Positions 36,354 to 47,519 of a stretch of DNA of 64,000 nucleotides are shown here, in pieces. This DNA is from Cordia subcordata (Eukaryota; Streptophyta; Magnoliopsida; Boraginales; Cordiaceae), in contig JAPTOF010000015.1 in NCBI GenBank assembly GCA_028554755.1, positions 14,147,501-14,211,500 on the forward strand. Reading direction: 5' to 3'. The notes under the pieces were generated by a model. It saw nothing but the letters and a program-made list of their open reading frames with translations. It had not been told where the DNA came from and did no database searches. The position numbers and the translations under genes are program-made. The stretch's first letter is position 1. The number at the start of each line of letters is the position of its first letter.

Positions 36354-39300
36354 TTAAAATTCAGTGTCAAAACAAGCTACCATGACCTTAGTAACCAAGG
36401 ACCTCGCAAACGGGATATAGCTCAAACTATACCTGGAAAGAGAGAGACAGAAAAGTTCGGGACATGAAAAAATTTAACAGAATGACCGTTCAGCAAATAT
36501 TTAGATGAACATATCTGAATCCTGAAAATCAAATTATCAATTGGCTGCTTCAATTGCTCAAAGAAGACAACTCCCTAAGGTCCCAACAGGAATTACCTTC
36601 TTCCTGATGGTGGAAAAAAAATCTTAAAAACTCTCCATCTCTAAGAAGCTATACAGGCTAGTTTGCAAGAGATCACAATCGCTATTCAAACGGAAATAGC
36701 CAATAATGGAGGAATAGTACACACTAGACCGTCCAAGCACAGAACTTGGCGTGCAATTAGCCCTTCTGATTACGCAAGTAAACATAAGAAGAATGTAAGG
36801 AAGCTACGAATATGAAAAAGGCTGAGTGATAACAAGGAAGTAACTTGACTCTCAAAACTTGAGCTAAAGGAGTAAGTTATAGTTGTGCCAACTGGGCATT
36901 AGTTAGTAAAGAAGTTATGTAAACTAACAACCAGTTAGTAATCAGCTAATGCACTGTATCCAGGCTATATATATAGCCTCCTCATGTAACAATCATTTCC
37001 TGAGCTCAATAAAATATCTTCCTCATTTATGCTTTCTCACTTTCCTTTCATGTTCAAGAGAGCCATCAAAGGTTGATTCTCTTTCAATCCTTGATTCTTC
37101 TCTTTTTTTGCTCCACAGCTTCCAAATTCAGCTGCAAAGCTATTTATCAGCTCAGTTTATTGAAGAAAAAGCATCTTCATTTATGTTTTCTCTCTTTCCT
37201 TTCATGGAGGAGTTTCTTCAAAGACATTTCCAACTGCCCAGTGAGAGGGAGGCAGACAGGCTGAAAATTAGAACAAAAGACACCTAAGCATCATGGTGGC
37301 CTCCATATATTGGACTATTGGCATGAACTAGTTCTGATGGCACAAGCGGTGTTCCATCCTTTCCTATGTTGGAAAAAGGTGCAAATTGACATCCTACAGG
37401 TTCCCTACTGAGAATTGAGAGAAAAAAGAAAATATCTAGATGAATCATCTGATCTTGTTATTCAGGTATAACAGTTTACAGATATTTATAGTTAAAATGC
37501 ATAGCTGATTACAGCTGTCACTTAACTGCCTAACTAACTTGCTAGGAACTACTGCTAGTATTACATGCGTGTGACATATTACAAGTAATTCACACTTATC
37601 CTATGGCTCTATGTCTTATCATCCCAATAGGAAAAGAAACAAGGAGAAGGGGCGGGGTGGGTGGACACTAAAGGAAGAACTGTCGCCATCTTTACTGCCC
37701 TTTAACCCTAAACTTCTATCTCCGACATTGACAGTCGTAAGGGTAACCCTCAATCTGGTTTAGCCAAAGCTCTAGCAACTTCAAAAATGCATGTCAGAAT
37801 TGGATTTTACACAACAATTTGGTTATTTACTTATCATGATGAATTCATCCATCCTAACGCTGAAGAAAGTGATATGTATTTTAATTAAATTAAGACAATT
37901 GCTTTCAAATAGTGTGGCATCTATAGCTTTGTTCTCCCGTTTTTGGCTTCATGGGAAAGAGTAATGTACTCAAAGAGTTGGTTGTAATTCGCTTTCTGAA
38001 AAATATCACAAGTTGACCAGACAGATTTGAAATTTCATACTTATTCTTCCTATAGAGGACAGCTCTCAAAAGCAAGATCAGGTAGTGCTTGCCATCAATA
38101 AGACTTCCTATGACAGAAATCATCAAGGGAATATAAGAAACAAGAACTATCAAAAAGTACCAAATAAGAGCACCAAACTCCAGTAAGACAGCAAGAAGTG
38201 TCAACAGTTTGTTCCTCACCTGTAAACGCAAAAGGAGAAGATACCATAAAAAAAAATTTCTAAAGACTTGTAAGAAGACATGGAAGTGAAAACAAAATCA
38301 AAAACTCACATATAGCGCACAGAACAGAGCTATAATAACGCTTGCAAGATATATAGCTGTTGCATATATCCGGGCAGGGTCAAGCATCATCGTCATTTGT
38401 CGTTTGGGTCCAATTAGAAATGCTGTGCTGCCAAATTAAACACATCTCTTTGTCATCAGAAATACTCAATACCACCTAATATAAGGCACTGCTGCATCCA
38501 TTTTTGGTAGATGCCAAATTTTATAAACATAGAAAAAGTTCAAGGACATTGTCAAAGGTAGGACCATATCTAATTTTCTTACAACTGAAAATATTGTGAT
38601 ATTCTAGAGTGTCGACAGTTGTTTGTTTAGATACAAATTTATGGACAACATGTCTATGTATGTGCATGAGAATAATCAAATAACATAAACAGGGTTCAGG
38701 TATTGAGTATATGCAGGGTCCAATCCGAAACTCTAACAAGCAACTTACTTGGAAGCAATTTAATGACCAAGGCTTTCTAGTCACAATAAATAACAACTAC
38801 ATAAAAAAGATGGCTTGAAGACACATCAACAGACTCTTATTCTTGGACCATCGTCCTCCCCCTTCCTTCCATCACCAAGTAAACTAGTCCCTCCCACTCC
38901 AACAACTGAGGAAATCTATCCCAAACTGGATCCTCTGTATTCGTGTGCGCCCAAGTCAAATGTTCAGTCAAAAGAAATAGGCAAGTTGGGATCTCTACTT
39001 TATGTAATATATATTTGTCTCAAAACAAATTGCTAAGAAAATATCAGAGGAAAAGAAAGCAGCTGTACGTAGACACACACTTAAAAGGTAATTTGATTGT
39101 GACTTCTCTTAGCAGTGTAATGAGTCGTATAGTCGATACCAGATAGATATCAGATTTCTTAGGTATGGTTACTGGAACCTCATTCACTAAATTAGATTGT
39201 TTAGTGAAAAATTTTGAACCAAGGGAGGAAAAAGAGAATAGTTTTGCTAAAAGAAATATAAAATGAGATAGAATATAGTACTTGCTTAGCAAGAATAGAC

Positions 39301-40471
39301 ACATGTTGACAATGTGCTCAATGGAAACATTGTGCCCCGCAAAGTTCTAGCAAATGTAGATCAAATATTTAGTTAAATTAGCAAACCAGAGGTCAACAGA
39401 AGCATTCAGCGCCAGATCCAAACAAACCTTCCAAGCGCTAGCAAATTGCCAAAGGAGAAAGTTACACCAAACTTGATCGGATTGAAGAAAACAAGCATCG
39501 ACTGTCCAGTACAAATAGGAAAAGGATATTAGGCCAACAAAGTCAGCTTAATAGCAAGTAAGCAAGGAGAGTCAGATATGAGAGAGGTTTTAACCTCAAA
39601 AAGCAATAGTAAATTTTGTATATCTAAGTAGCAACAGATGCCGATTGCCACGACGATACCAACAAGCTGACAGTGTATTCTAACAAAATTCATAATTCAT
39701 CCCCATAATAAACCAGACAAGAAAATTTGAAAGCAGTAATGTTTCCAGAAACAAAATCAGGACACCACCATCAACACATAATTTGAACTTTAAAAAAAGA
39801 AAAAGAAGGGCACATAAAGAATAATAGAAACATTTTTACACCCAAAATTGAAAACCATGGTTCAACATTGATCAAAATAAATAAATAAACAATAAATTAG
39901 ATGGCATGGTTCGACCAAACATAAAGTTTTAGGAGAGACTTTTAGTCATAATATAAGTGATCATCAGTGAAATTCGATCTATAATGTGACAATCAGGGAC
40001 CATTTGAATTGAATTTTTCACCCAAAAAAAACACTTTTTTTAATGAAAAAACGACTTTTTTTTCGAGATGACTTTTGAAAAATACTGGAAAAAATTTAAA
40101 ACGGACTTGCAAATGATAATTAGGAAATCGAACTTACCAAGAGTGTACAAGCTATACCAGCAACCAAGCATGTCACAAAACCATAAAGCCTCTGCTTAGG
40201 GAGAGATAGAAAACAATTCGATTAAAAATTTAAAAAAAAAAAAAATTTGACGATGAAGTAAGAACTGAAGAGTTTAGGGTGAAGCAAGTAGAGTAATGTT
40301 TGATTAGGGCACCTGTTTGGTAGAAAGAGTGCAATTGCGGTTGAAATCATCGACGAAAGCGAAAGACGAGGAGTCTTGTTGGGCAGCCATGGCGGATTCT
40401 TCCTCATCATCCTCCACATCCATACCCACCAGCATCTTCATCTTCCCTATCGCCGCATTCATCTTCTCCAT
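36354..40471 (-). CDS. SFT2: SFT2-type vesicle transport membrane protein
   Basis: A small Golgi tetra-spanning protein related to yeast Sft2p, which acts in fusion of retrograde vesicles with the Golgi. Exons on the minus strand: 40471-40313, 40191-40138, 39501-39428, 38427-38310, 38219-38161 and 36432-36354. They give 543 nt, 180 aa plus stop. The cytosolic N-terminus is acidic (MEKMNAAIGKMKMLVGMDVE, then DDEEES). The SFT2 core follows: SSSFAFVDDFNRNCTLSTKQ, FNPIKFGVTFSFGNLLALG, FLIGPKRQ, DPARIYATAIYLAS, LIWYSLSYIPFARS, and the C-terminal CFDTEF, all very close to Arabidopsis SFT2 as I remember it. The ATG at 40471 was preferred to 40390 because the longer N-terminus matches the family. The last intron (36433-38160) is 1.7 kb and contains repeat-like DNA. 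Confidence 0.95.
36820..37650. repeat. LTR-like sequence inside the last SFT2 intron
   Basis: On the plus strand a TATA-like GGCTATATATATAGCC (36962-36977) precedes CTCAATAAAATATC near 37007, as in an LTR U3-R-U5. On the minus strand, about 37640-37430 shows a similar order (AATCAGCTATGCA, ACTATAAATATCTG, CTGAATAACAAG). A 33-bp block (CATTTATG..TTTCCTTTCATG) is repeated at about 37023-37051 and 37177-37205. Termini and target duplication were not found, so this is tentative. Confidence 0.3.
39995..40110. repeat. MITE-like half arm in SFT2 intron 2
   Basis: It begins GGGACCATTTGAATTGAATT followed by poly-A/poly-T arms, like the ends of the MITE family at 18273, 42918 and 55455. The opposite end is not clear. 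Confidence 0.3.
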
Positions 40472-41226
40472 TTTTACTTCTTGTGTTGTTTTTCACCTCT
40501 TAGATCTGGTGGGTGTTCCAAGTGTAAGCTTACCTATTAAGCAACACTCTTTGTTATCATGTTATGTTTAGTTAGTGTGATCTTCCTGGTTGTTGCTACT
40601 ACACCTTGTCATTGAAATATTGATTATAACAAATAAGAAATGCCAAATGCCCGAACGGTAAGAATAGGGAATCTGCACCGGCTTATGACCTAAATTTGAA
40701 TACAATCTGTTAGTTAGATTGGATTTTTTGGTTGAATTAAAAAATATGTTGTATAATCGAGAGTTAAGTTCTGTCGAATGTATCAATGGTTGATTTAACT
40801 GGTACTAGGATGAGAACAAAGAACAATTTAATCACTAAATACTTAATGAAATACTAAAGTGTGCTATCAAAATTAAAAAAAGAAAATATATGTTATATAT
40901 AGTGTGTTTAAAATATATACCTCCTATGTTATAAAAATATTGCACCTAACCCCAAAAATCATAAGAGTTTTACGCGATTTTTTAAACAAAACATATATAA
41001 GGATAAAATACATTTTACTGTTGTTTTCGTTATAATGCTAATTGAGTGTTTGTTTATTTGTTTTTAATTTAATACTTGGGTAAAATGTTACATGGCAACC
41101 AATCATTTCTTTTTTATTTTTTCTTTACTTTTCTAATTCTTTTAAATTAACTTAAGTTTTTAATGCTCCACAGATTGATAAAAATTTCTTCAGTTTAATC
41201 TTTTTTAATCTGTCAGATATTGTAAA

Positions 41227-41282
41227 GATTCTAGCTTGTCACGTAGAACTTTGTGATTCTAGCTTGTCACGTAGAACTTTGT
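41227..41282. repeat. 28-bp perfect tandem duplication
   Basis: The unit GATTCTAGCTTGTCACGTAG... (41227-41254) is repeated exactly at 41255-41282. Each unit carries CACGT. Confidence 0.95.
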
Positions 41283-42917
41283 GATTCTTCCTTCATTTTT
41301 CAATAGTGTTTTTTTTCTTTTTCATTTTTTAAAAGTTTTAACAAAGTTGGAGCGCTATATGGCATTGTGTGTGTTTCCTTTTTTTTTTTTTTTTTTGGTT
41401 TTCAGTTTGATGTTTGGAGTAAGTCTTATTATTTTTTCTCATTTAATACTTGGATGAGACGTCTGATGCCATGATTCAATTGTTATCGCAAAAAATAAAT
41501 ATTAACATGGTATAAAATATGGGCTTGACATGCAAGTAGGTGTAACTAATGTGGCACGACATGCATCTAGACAAAGTAGTAACATCAATTATAGAGTAGA
41601 AAGATAAGTCTTTTAGTTCAAATTGTTTGAACGTAGTAAGTGCTTCATTGAAGAGGTTCAAGAAGCTTATTGACAGTCTTCGAGGGGCTAAAGGAGCTTA
41701 CTGGCCTCGACTGGAATAGTTAATGATGTGGAAAACATGGGCAGTTATCATTAGAATAAGCTCAAGACATAAGCATAAAGTGTGGAGATTATATAGACGG
41801 TTACTCACTGCTATCTAGCAATTTTCTACTATAAAAGAAGTAAGATAGAGTGAAAAAAGGATTATTGATTAATCAACACAATGTCACCGTACTTATTTTT
41901 ATTCTTAGCATTAACTAAGTTAGTCTAGATTTACCTTGTTTTCTAGTGGAATTTTATTTTCCAACACTTATGTGTAACTTTAAAAGGACTTGTAGTTGTA
42001 ACAATTCCAAGTACAGAACACTTATGTGGTTTCTTTCTTTTTAAATCACTTTAATTACTTTTACTATCCAATCAATAAAGAAAACAAGGACACAAGGTCC
42101 TAACCACACACAACTAATAATAGGGATTTGAGACTTGTTTAACGCCACCCTCAACAACTACTATTATTACTGTCCAATTGTTACCACAGAAAATAAATAT
42201 TAACACATCATAACATGTGGGCTTGACATGCAAGCAGATGTAACTAATAATAGGGATTTGTGACCTACTTAAATCCCATCCTCAACAACTCAAGACTTTC
42301 ACTAATAAGGTCAGAAACCAAAGCAAAGGTCTAATTATGGTAGCTCCACGAGAATTGGTTTGTATAAAGGTATCCTTGTTATATTGGTTCCAACTCTAAT
42401 GTATAATTTATTTTGTTAATAGTTAATCTTTATTTTTAAAGAAAATTAATACAAATCTAAAAGATAAATTAATATTTTCACTTTTATCTTTTTTTATTTT
42501 AAATTTCATAAATGTACAGATTAAAAGAAATATACCTTCAATAAGTGACGAAGCCACAATTTTATATTCATGGGGACAAAACTATTATGGCTATGAAGGA
42601 CCTGTTTGGCATTGTTATTGGAATCAACCGTTCTTGTTTCGAAGTGTTAAAGTCGAACTTGGAATTAAGAAAATTTGTTTTAAAAAAGAGTAGTTTATAA
42701 TCTATTTCGGTAAACTTCTTGTTTGAAATTCTGTTTAGTTTAATAACCAAAAAAAAAAAAAGGACTAAAATAAGTTAAGAATTAATTTTATTTCTGCACG
42801 ACTATAAAGAATACCTCCAGCGCACAAGAATTCATCCCATTAAGCATCACCCTTGTAAACCAGGCGACAACAGACGTGAAACCGGAACCAAAATCAAGTA
42901 CCAATCCACGAACGCAT

Positions 42918-43137
42918 ATAAAGGCTTTTTTGCATTGACTTTTTTCAATAAAAAACACTTTTTTTTTCTGAAGAAAATAATTTTTTTTTTTGCAATATCT
43001 ACTTTGTTTGGCATTCTAAAAAGTTGGAAAAAAAAAAATTCAAATACAAATTTTTTTAAAAACTAAAATTTTCAGCTTCTAAAAAGAGCACTTTTTCTAG
43101 AAGTTGTAAAATTTAAAAAAAAAAAAAAAGCCCTTTA
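42918..43137. mobile_element. MITE-like foldback element, same family as 18273-18504
   Basis: The left end AAAGGCTTTTTTGCATTGAC and the right end (complement AAAGGGCTTTTTTTTT) are imperfect inverted repeats. The interior has CAGCTTCTAAAAAGAGC and CTAGAAGTTG arms, as in the relatives. Confidence 0.5.
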
Positions 43138-43406
43138 AATATGGACAACCTAAGACCATAAACTCTTAGTGGCAAATCCAAAGGTTGAAAGAGATCTAAA
43201 AACTCGCTCGGTCACTTACTGTCTCATTGTTTGTGATACAAAAAGTCCATGTAAGACATATAAAACAGTGGTGCCAAGAAAGAAGAGAATAGATAGTATT
43301 GACGGTATGGCAATTTAGATAATGACGTGAACTGAGGACCAGGGTTACTAGCTTCACTCTCCAGGGCAATTTAGATTCAAAAGAAGCGAATCTCATCAGA
43401 TTATCG

Positions 43407-46400
43407 TCATAGACCGATAGACTTTGATCTTGATCTACTCCTACTCAATGAATTGGCGCGCTCCTCTTCTTCTCCAAGTTTCTTTCTCCAAGCAGCCTCT
43501 TCTTTTTGTCTTTGGATCAACTCTAGCTCCCGATGTCGTTCTTCCTCTTTCCTCTGCAGCTCCATGGCTAACATCCTCTGGGCCTCTTCTACCCGCCTCC
43601 GGTTCTCTTCAAGCATCTTTTCCAGCTCTTCTCTCTCCCTCCGGGCTTGTTCCTGTTTGATTCAAAAAATTATCATGGCAGTACACTCCACGCACTAGTA
43701 TGCAATGGAAGAGGGAAGTGAAATACGGCGGAAGTTGTAAGTTTTACAAGAAAACCAGAGAATAAAATTCTGCAAACAGGAAAATTTACGCAAAAAAGAA
43801 TCCCCGTTGACATGAAATAGAAGGTTCACCTGTAATAATGCCCATTCACAAAGTCAAATGCCATTCTCTCAACTTAGGCTTCCAAAGTGGTGGTTCTTTC
43901 TCTAACCATGTGATAGCTACGATAAATAGCATGTTCCAGAAAGGGGTGGGAAGGGATATATCTTCCAGATCTCTATTCATTTAAAGACTACTTCTGTCAA
44001 CTAAGTGAGCAATGCATGGGCCAACAAATCAATAAGCTTGGTCAATACCCAATATTGTCCTTGATTTTTACAGGTTCAATAATCCTCTCAGGGGCCAAAG
44101 ATAAATCGGAAACAATCCCATAGAGATAATCTATAACAACAGAAAAGAATAAAAATAAAGGGCTGTAACTTGTAAATTCATTTCAATCTGACTGTAAGAC
44201 CCAAGTTTGTTTACTCCGTAAGTTGTAGAGCCCAATCATACCTCTTCACAAGTTATGCATCCCAGAATTCAGCTTATCGATTAGAGACACAACTTGCAGA
44301 AATTACATGGTGTGACTGATCTAGTACAAAGATAACACCAAGAGGTTTGAAAGATCTAATCTTGCAACTTCAGTTTGGCAATTTAAAAACATTACCTGTC
44401 CTGATGTGTAGCTGAGTACTATCAAGAATTAATGACATCGTATTTGCCAACTAACATATGACATTTGTGCTAATGTTGGAAGGTGGATGCTAAATATGTG
44501 AATGTGATGATAAAAGTGAAGATGTCAAAATCTTGAAGGCAACATATAATATTAGCAGATTTGACCTGGAAAAAAAAAAGAAAAAAACATATAATATTAG
44601 CAGCCTTGTGGATGCTTACTTCTTTCTGCCTTGCCTCAACAAGGGCAGCTTCCTTTTCCTTCTCAAGTTGAGCTTCAACATCTACGAACAGCTTCTTTTG
44701 ACCTTCTTCTATACGTCTCTCTATTTCAAGCTTAATTTCTTCAGAAGCCAACTTCTCCTCAACTCTCTTCCTAATTTCTTCCTCCAATCTTCTTGCAGTC
44801 TCTTCTTCCAACTGCTTAAGCTCCGCTTCAAGCTGTTGCCTGATAAGCATGACAAAGCAATCAAGCAAAGCAATTCATAATTAATGCAAATAAGATATCT
44901 ATGCAAAAAAGGTTATACCACATAGGAAGATAATACTCAAACCAAGTCAACGAAGCAACAGAATATGCTTCTACTTCTTGTTGATTTTGTAGAAACTAAA
45001 AGTTTATCTGTCCAGCCAATAGGGACTCTAATTCAAAAATCAAGGAAATTACAAGTATATAGTCTTCAAAATTTATCAACAGGCTTGAACCTATCTGCAA
45101 TTCTTATCAGAACAGGCTCAACGAGGAATGTCCTTCAACATCCAAACCATGTAAAACAGAAATAAGTCTAAACAATGAACAGAAAATATAAAATTATTTG
45201 ATGATCACCAAAAGGTACACACAACCGCTAGGATGAATTCCCACTGCAAGTACTTCTCTTTGCAAGAACTTCCCTTTCTTGACTAACTTTGACACTTCTC
45301 ATCAATAAATCATTCCCTTTAATGCTCTTTTGCATTAAGAGTAAAAAGCTTCAGGGATGCCATCTGTGGTGCCTTATGATCTCCTTTTGAAGATTGTTGA
45401 ACTAAAACTTTCACCCCCGAGATCTGCTTATATCATATATGTGATTGAATTAAAATGAGAAAATTAGACTGAAGTTCTTAAGCAAAGTGCTAATTACATT
45501 TCTTGCCAAACAATAAGTTAAAGTTTCAATCCTAAAGACGAAATAACTCAATTACTTATTTATCTGTCTAACGATAATTTACACTTATTTTTAGTTAGAA
45601 TGCATCAAAACAGTTCTGCTGCTCTCCACACCCATCAGTGGCATCCAAAAACGTAGCAAAGAGAATCAACTAGATCACTCAATAAATGAAACCTGAACAC
45701 ATCAAAATATGAAAATGGTAAGTCTGGGTACACCTTTTCTTCTCTTCTTCTTCCTTTTTTATTCCTTCAGCAGCATTCTTGAGTTCAGAAGATGGAAGGC
45801 TGGAACTTCGAGACTTGGGTGAAGGCGACAATGAGTAACTCCTACTTCTTCGCCTCCTATGGCGTCTAGATGTTGGAGATCGGCTTCTTCGACGTCTTGA
45901 AGTTGGTGAACGACTTCTACGGCGACGACCATTATTGGAGCGACTTCTTCGCCTGCACAATTAAGATAAGATGCAAGAATAAACCTTATGTAACTTCTAC
46001 AATTATCAAAACTATCAAAGGTTTGGAAATGAGAGGGCCTAGACAGTAATTATTCTCATATAAAATATATTCTTTTGATGCTGCATCATTTCTTGTCTTG
46101 TCTTTGATTTGAAAAAATCAATTTTTATCCTCATAAAAATACAGCATCCCAAAAACCGCACCTGGAGTTTATTTGAGATTTAACAAGTTGCTGCGAAGCT
46201 TTCTCTCAGCCCCTTACTTTAGTTAATTGAAATAATCGTTTGTGATATTTTTACACAAATTAATGACATGGCGCTTGATGTTAAGTGTGAACTATTTCAA
46301 TATTTATCTCAGACGTAAGGAGGAAGAGTGTGATTTGCCATATCCACAGACCTAATAAACTAAAGAGAAAATGAAGAAACAGAACATGTATTAGTGAAAT

Positions 46401-47205
46401 AATAATCAAAACATAGCTATAGACTATTTCTACTGTCTCCTATCCATAGTTTACAATCAAAAACATTTGTATACAGTAAAATTGTCTCGGAAGTAATTTG
46501 AACAGAGGAAGACAAAGATAATCCTTAAGTTTCAAAAACCACAGCCTTGCCAATAAAAGGTGCAAATTGTGTCACACGAGCCGCAAATTATGAAAATCAG
46601 ATAACATTAGACAGACTGGTTAAAAGAGCAAATCTTTCGAATATGAGAGCAAGGGCTAACAGAAATTTCTTCTATACTATGTGAACAGGGCATTGAGCTA
46701 GCTGCATTGACCATCTCGAAAGCATTAAAGTAAAGCATGTGCTTAGAAACTGTTACATACAAGTAGGTAGTTATAATATGCCATATAAAGTTTACATATC
46801 TGCTGCGTTTTACAATTTAAATTGGATTAAACCTAAGCTCCCCTTTTCATTGAGGTAACTACATTCAAATTAACACATTTTTTAGTAATTAATTTGAAAT
46901 TATTGAATTCAAGCAAACTTGCATTTCCTTGAAGGTAAAATGCGCATTGCAAGTTAAATTTCCATTTTGTATAATCACAAATTTTACATTATAAGTATAC
47001 ATACATACATGTGTGTGCGTGTGTGAAAATAAGCAAGTATATAAATTTGGGGGGAGAATTGATAAGATGACCTGGAGTGAGGAGAACGGCTGCGGTCCCT
47101 AGTGCTTCGGCGGCTGCTGTAACGGTGACTGACGGGTGACCGGGACCGCGAGTGCCTCCGGCGAGAATATGACGGCGACTTTGATATACTCCTACTCCTA
47201 CCCAT
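43407..47205 (-). CDS. ARGLU1: ARGLU1-type arginine/glutamate-rich protein
   Basis: A nuclear cofactor; animal ARGLU1 couples pre-mRNA splicing and transcription (Mediator and U2AF contacts). Exons on the minus strand: 47205-47072, 45952-45734, 44839-44620, 43652-43407. They give 819 nt, 272 aa, almost the length of human ARGLU1. Residues 1 to about 100 form an RS domain (MGRSRSISKSPSYSRRR start, then SRSPTSRRRRSRSPTSRR). From about 115 the protein is a continuous charged helix or coiled coil: RQQLEAELKQLEEETARRL, IEEGQKKLF and EELEKMLEENRRRVEEAQ. The human core has the same order (EEETARRVEEL, EELERILEENNRKIAEAQ). It ends SLSRSRSRSKSIGL, a second short RS tail. All junctions are GT-AG. A LINE inserted 315 bp upstream of the ATG. 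Confidence 0.94.
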
Positions 47206-47519
47206 ACTCTTTCAAAAAAAATTTCTTCCTTTTTTTTTTTTTTTTTTCTCTCTAAAAAAAGATTTCTGTTATCGGTAATCAATTCTACTCATTTTTGAGA
47301 ATCGGGCTGGCTTTGTTTTTAGAATTGGTTATAGAAGTCCAATGCAGTTTGAATTGGGGTGGGCCGGCCTTAGATATTGGGCCGAGGCCCGAAAGGGACA
47401 AGTAGATTTACTGGATTCAGCAAAACAAGCGCAACCTGAACTGTTTAGAGTCTATTTGGGATTGGAGATCAATAAGAGAAAAAATTGTGAAAAAAAAATA
47501 AGTTTATAAGGTATATAAT
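47206..47519 (-). promoter_or_regulatory. ARGLU1 upstream region, cut off by a LINE
   Basis: About 300 bp separate the ARGLU1 start codon from the LINE insertion at 47520. A long T tract (47230-47250 on the plus strand) makes the 5' UTR A-rich on the coding strand. No clear TATA box was seen. Promoter elements further upstream would now lie beyond 51100. Confidence 0.4.

Larger units (their letters stand above)
40472..43406. other. SFT2 upstream region and SFT2-ARGLU1 spacer
   Basis: No gene is seen. It includes a perfect 28-bp tandem duplication (41227-41282), a diverged direct repeat (about 41478-41550 and 42179-42250), a local duplication (about 42113-42165 and 42240-42295), and a MITE-like element (42918-43137). 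The ARGLU1 3' UTR should start just below 43407. Confidence 0.6.

Noticed and set aside
37905..38160. Continuation of the SFT2 exon 5 ORF as a long C-terminus
   Set aside because: Splicing from 38161 to 36432 gives the conserved WYSLSYIPFAR and CFDTEF ending, so the read-through is intron sequence.
43453..43698. Plus-strand Ser-rich ORFs over ARGLU1 exon 4
   Set aside because: They are antisense of a Glu-rich coiled coil with proper splice sites on the minus strand.
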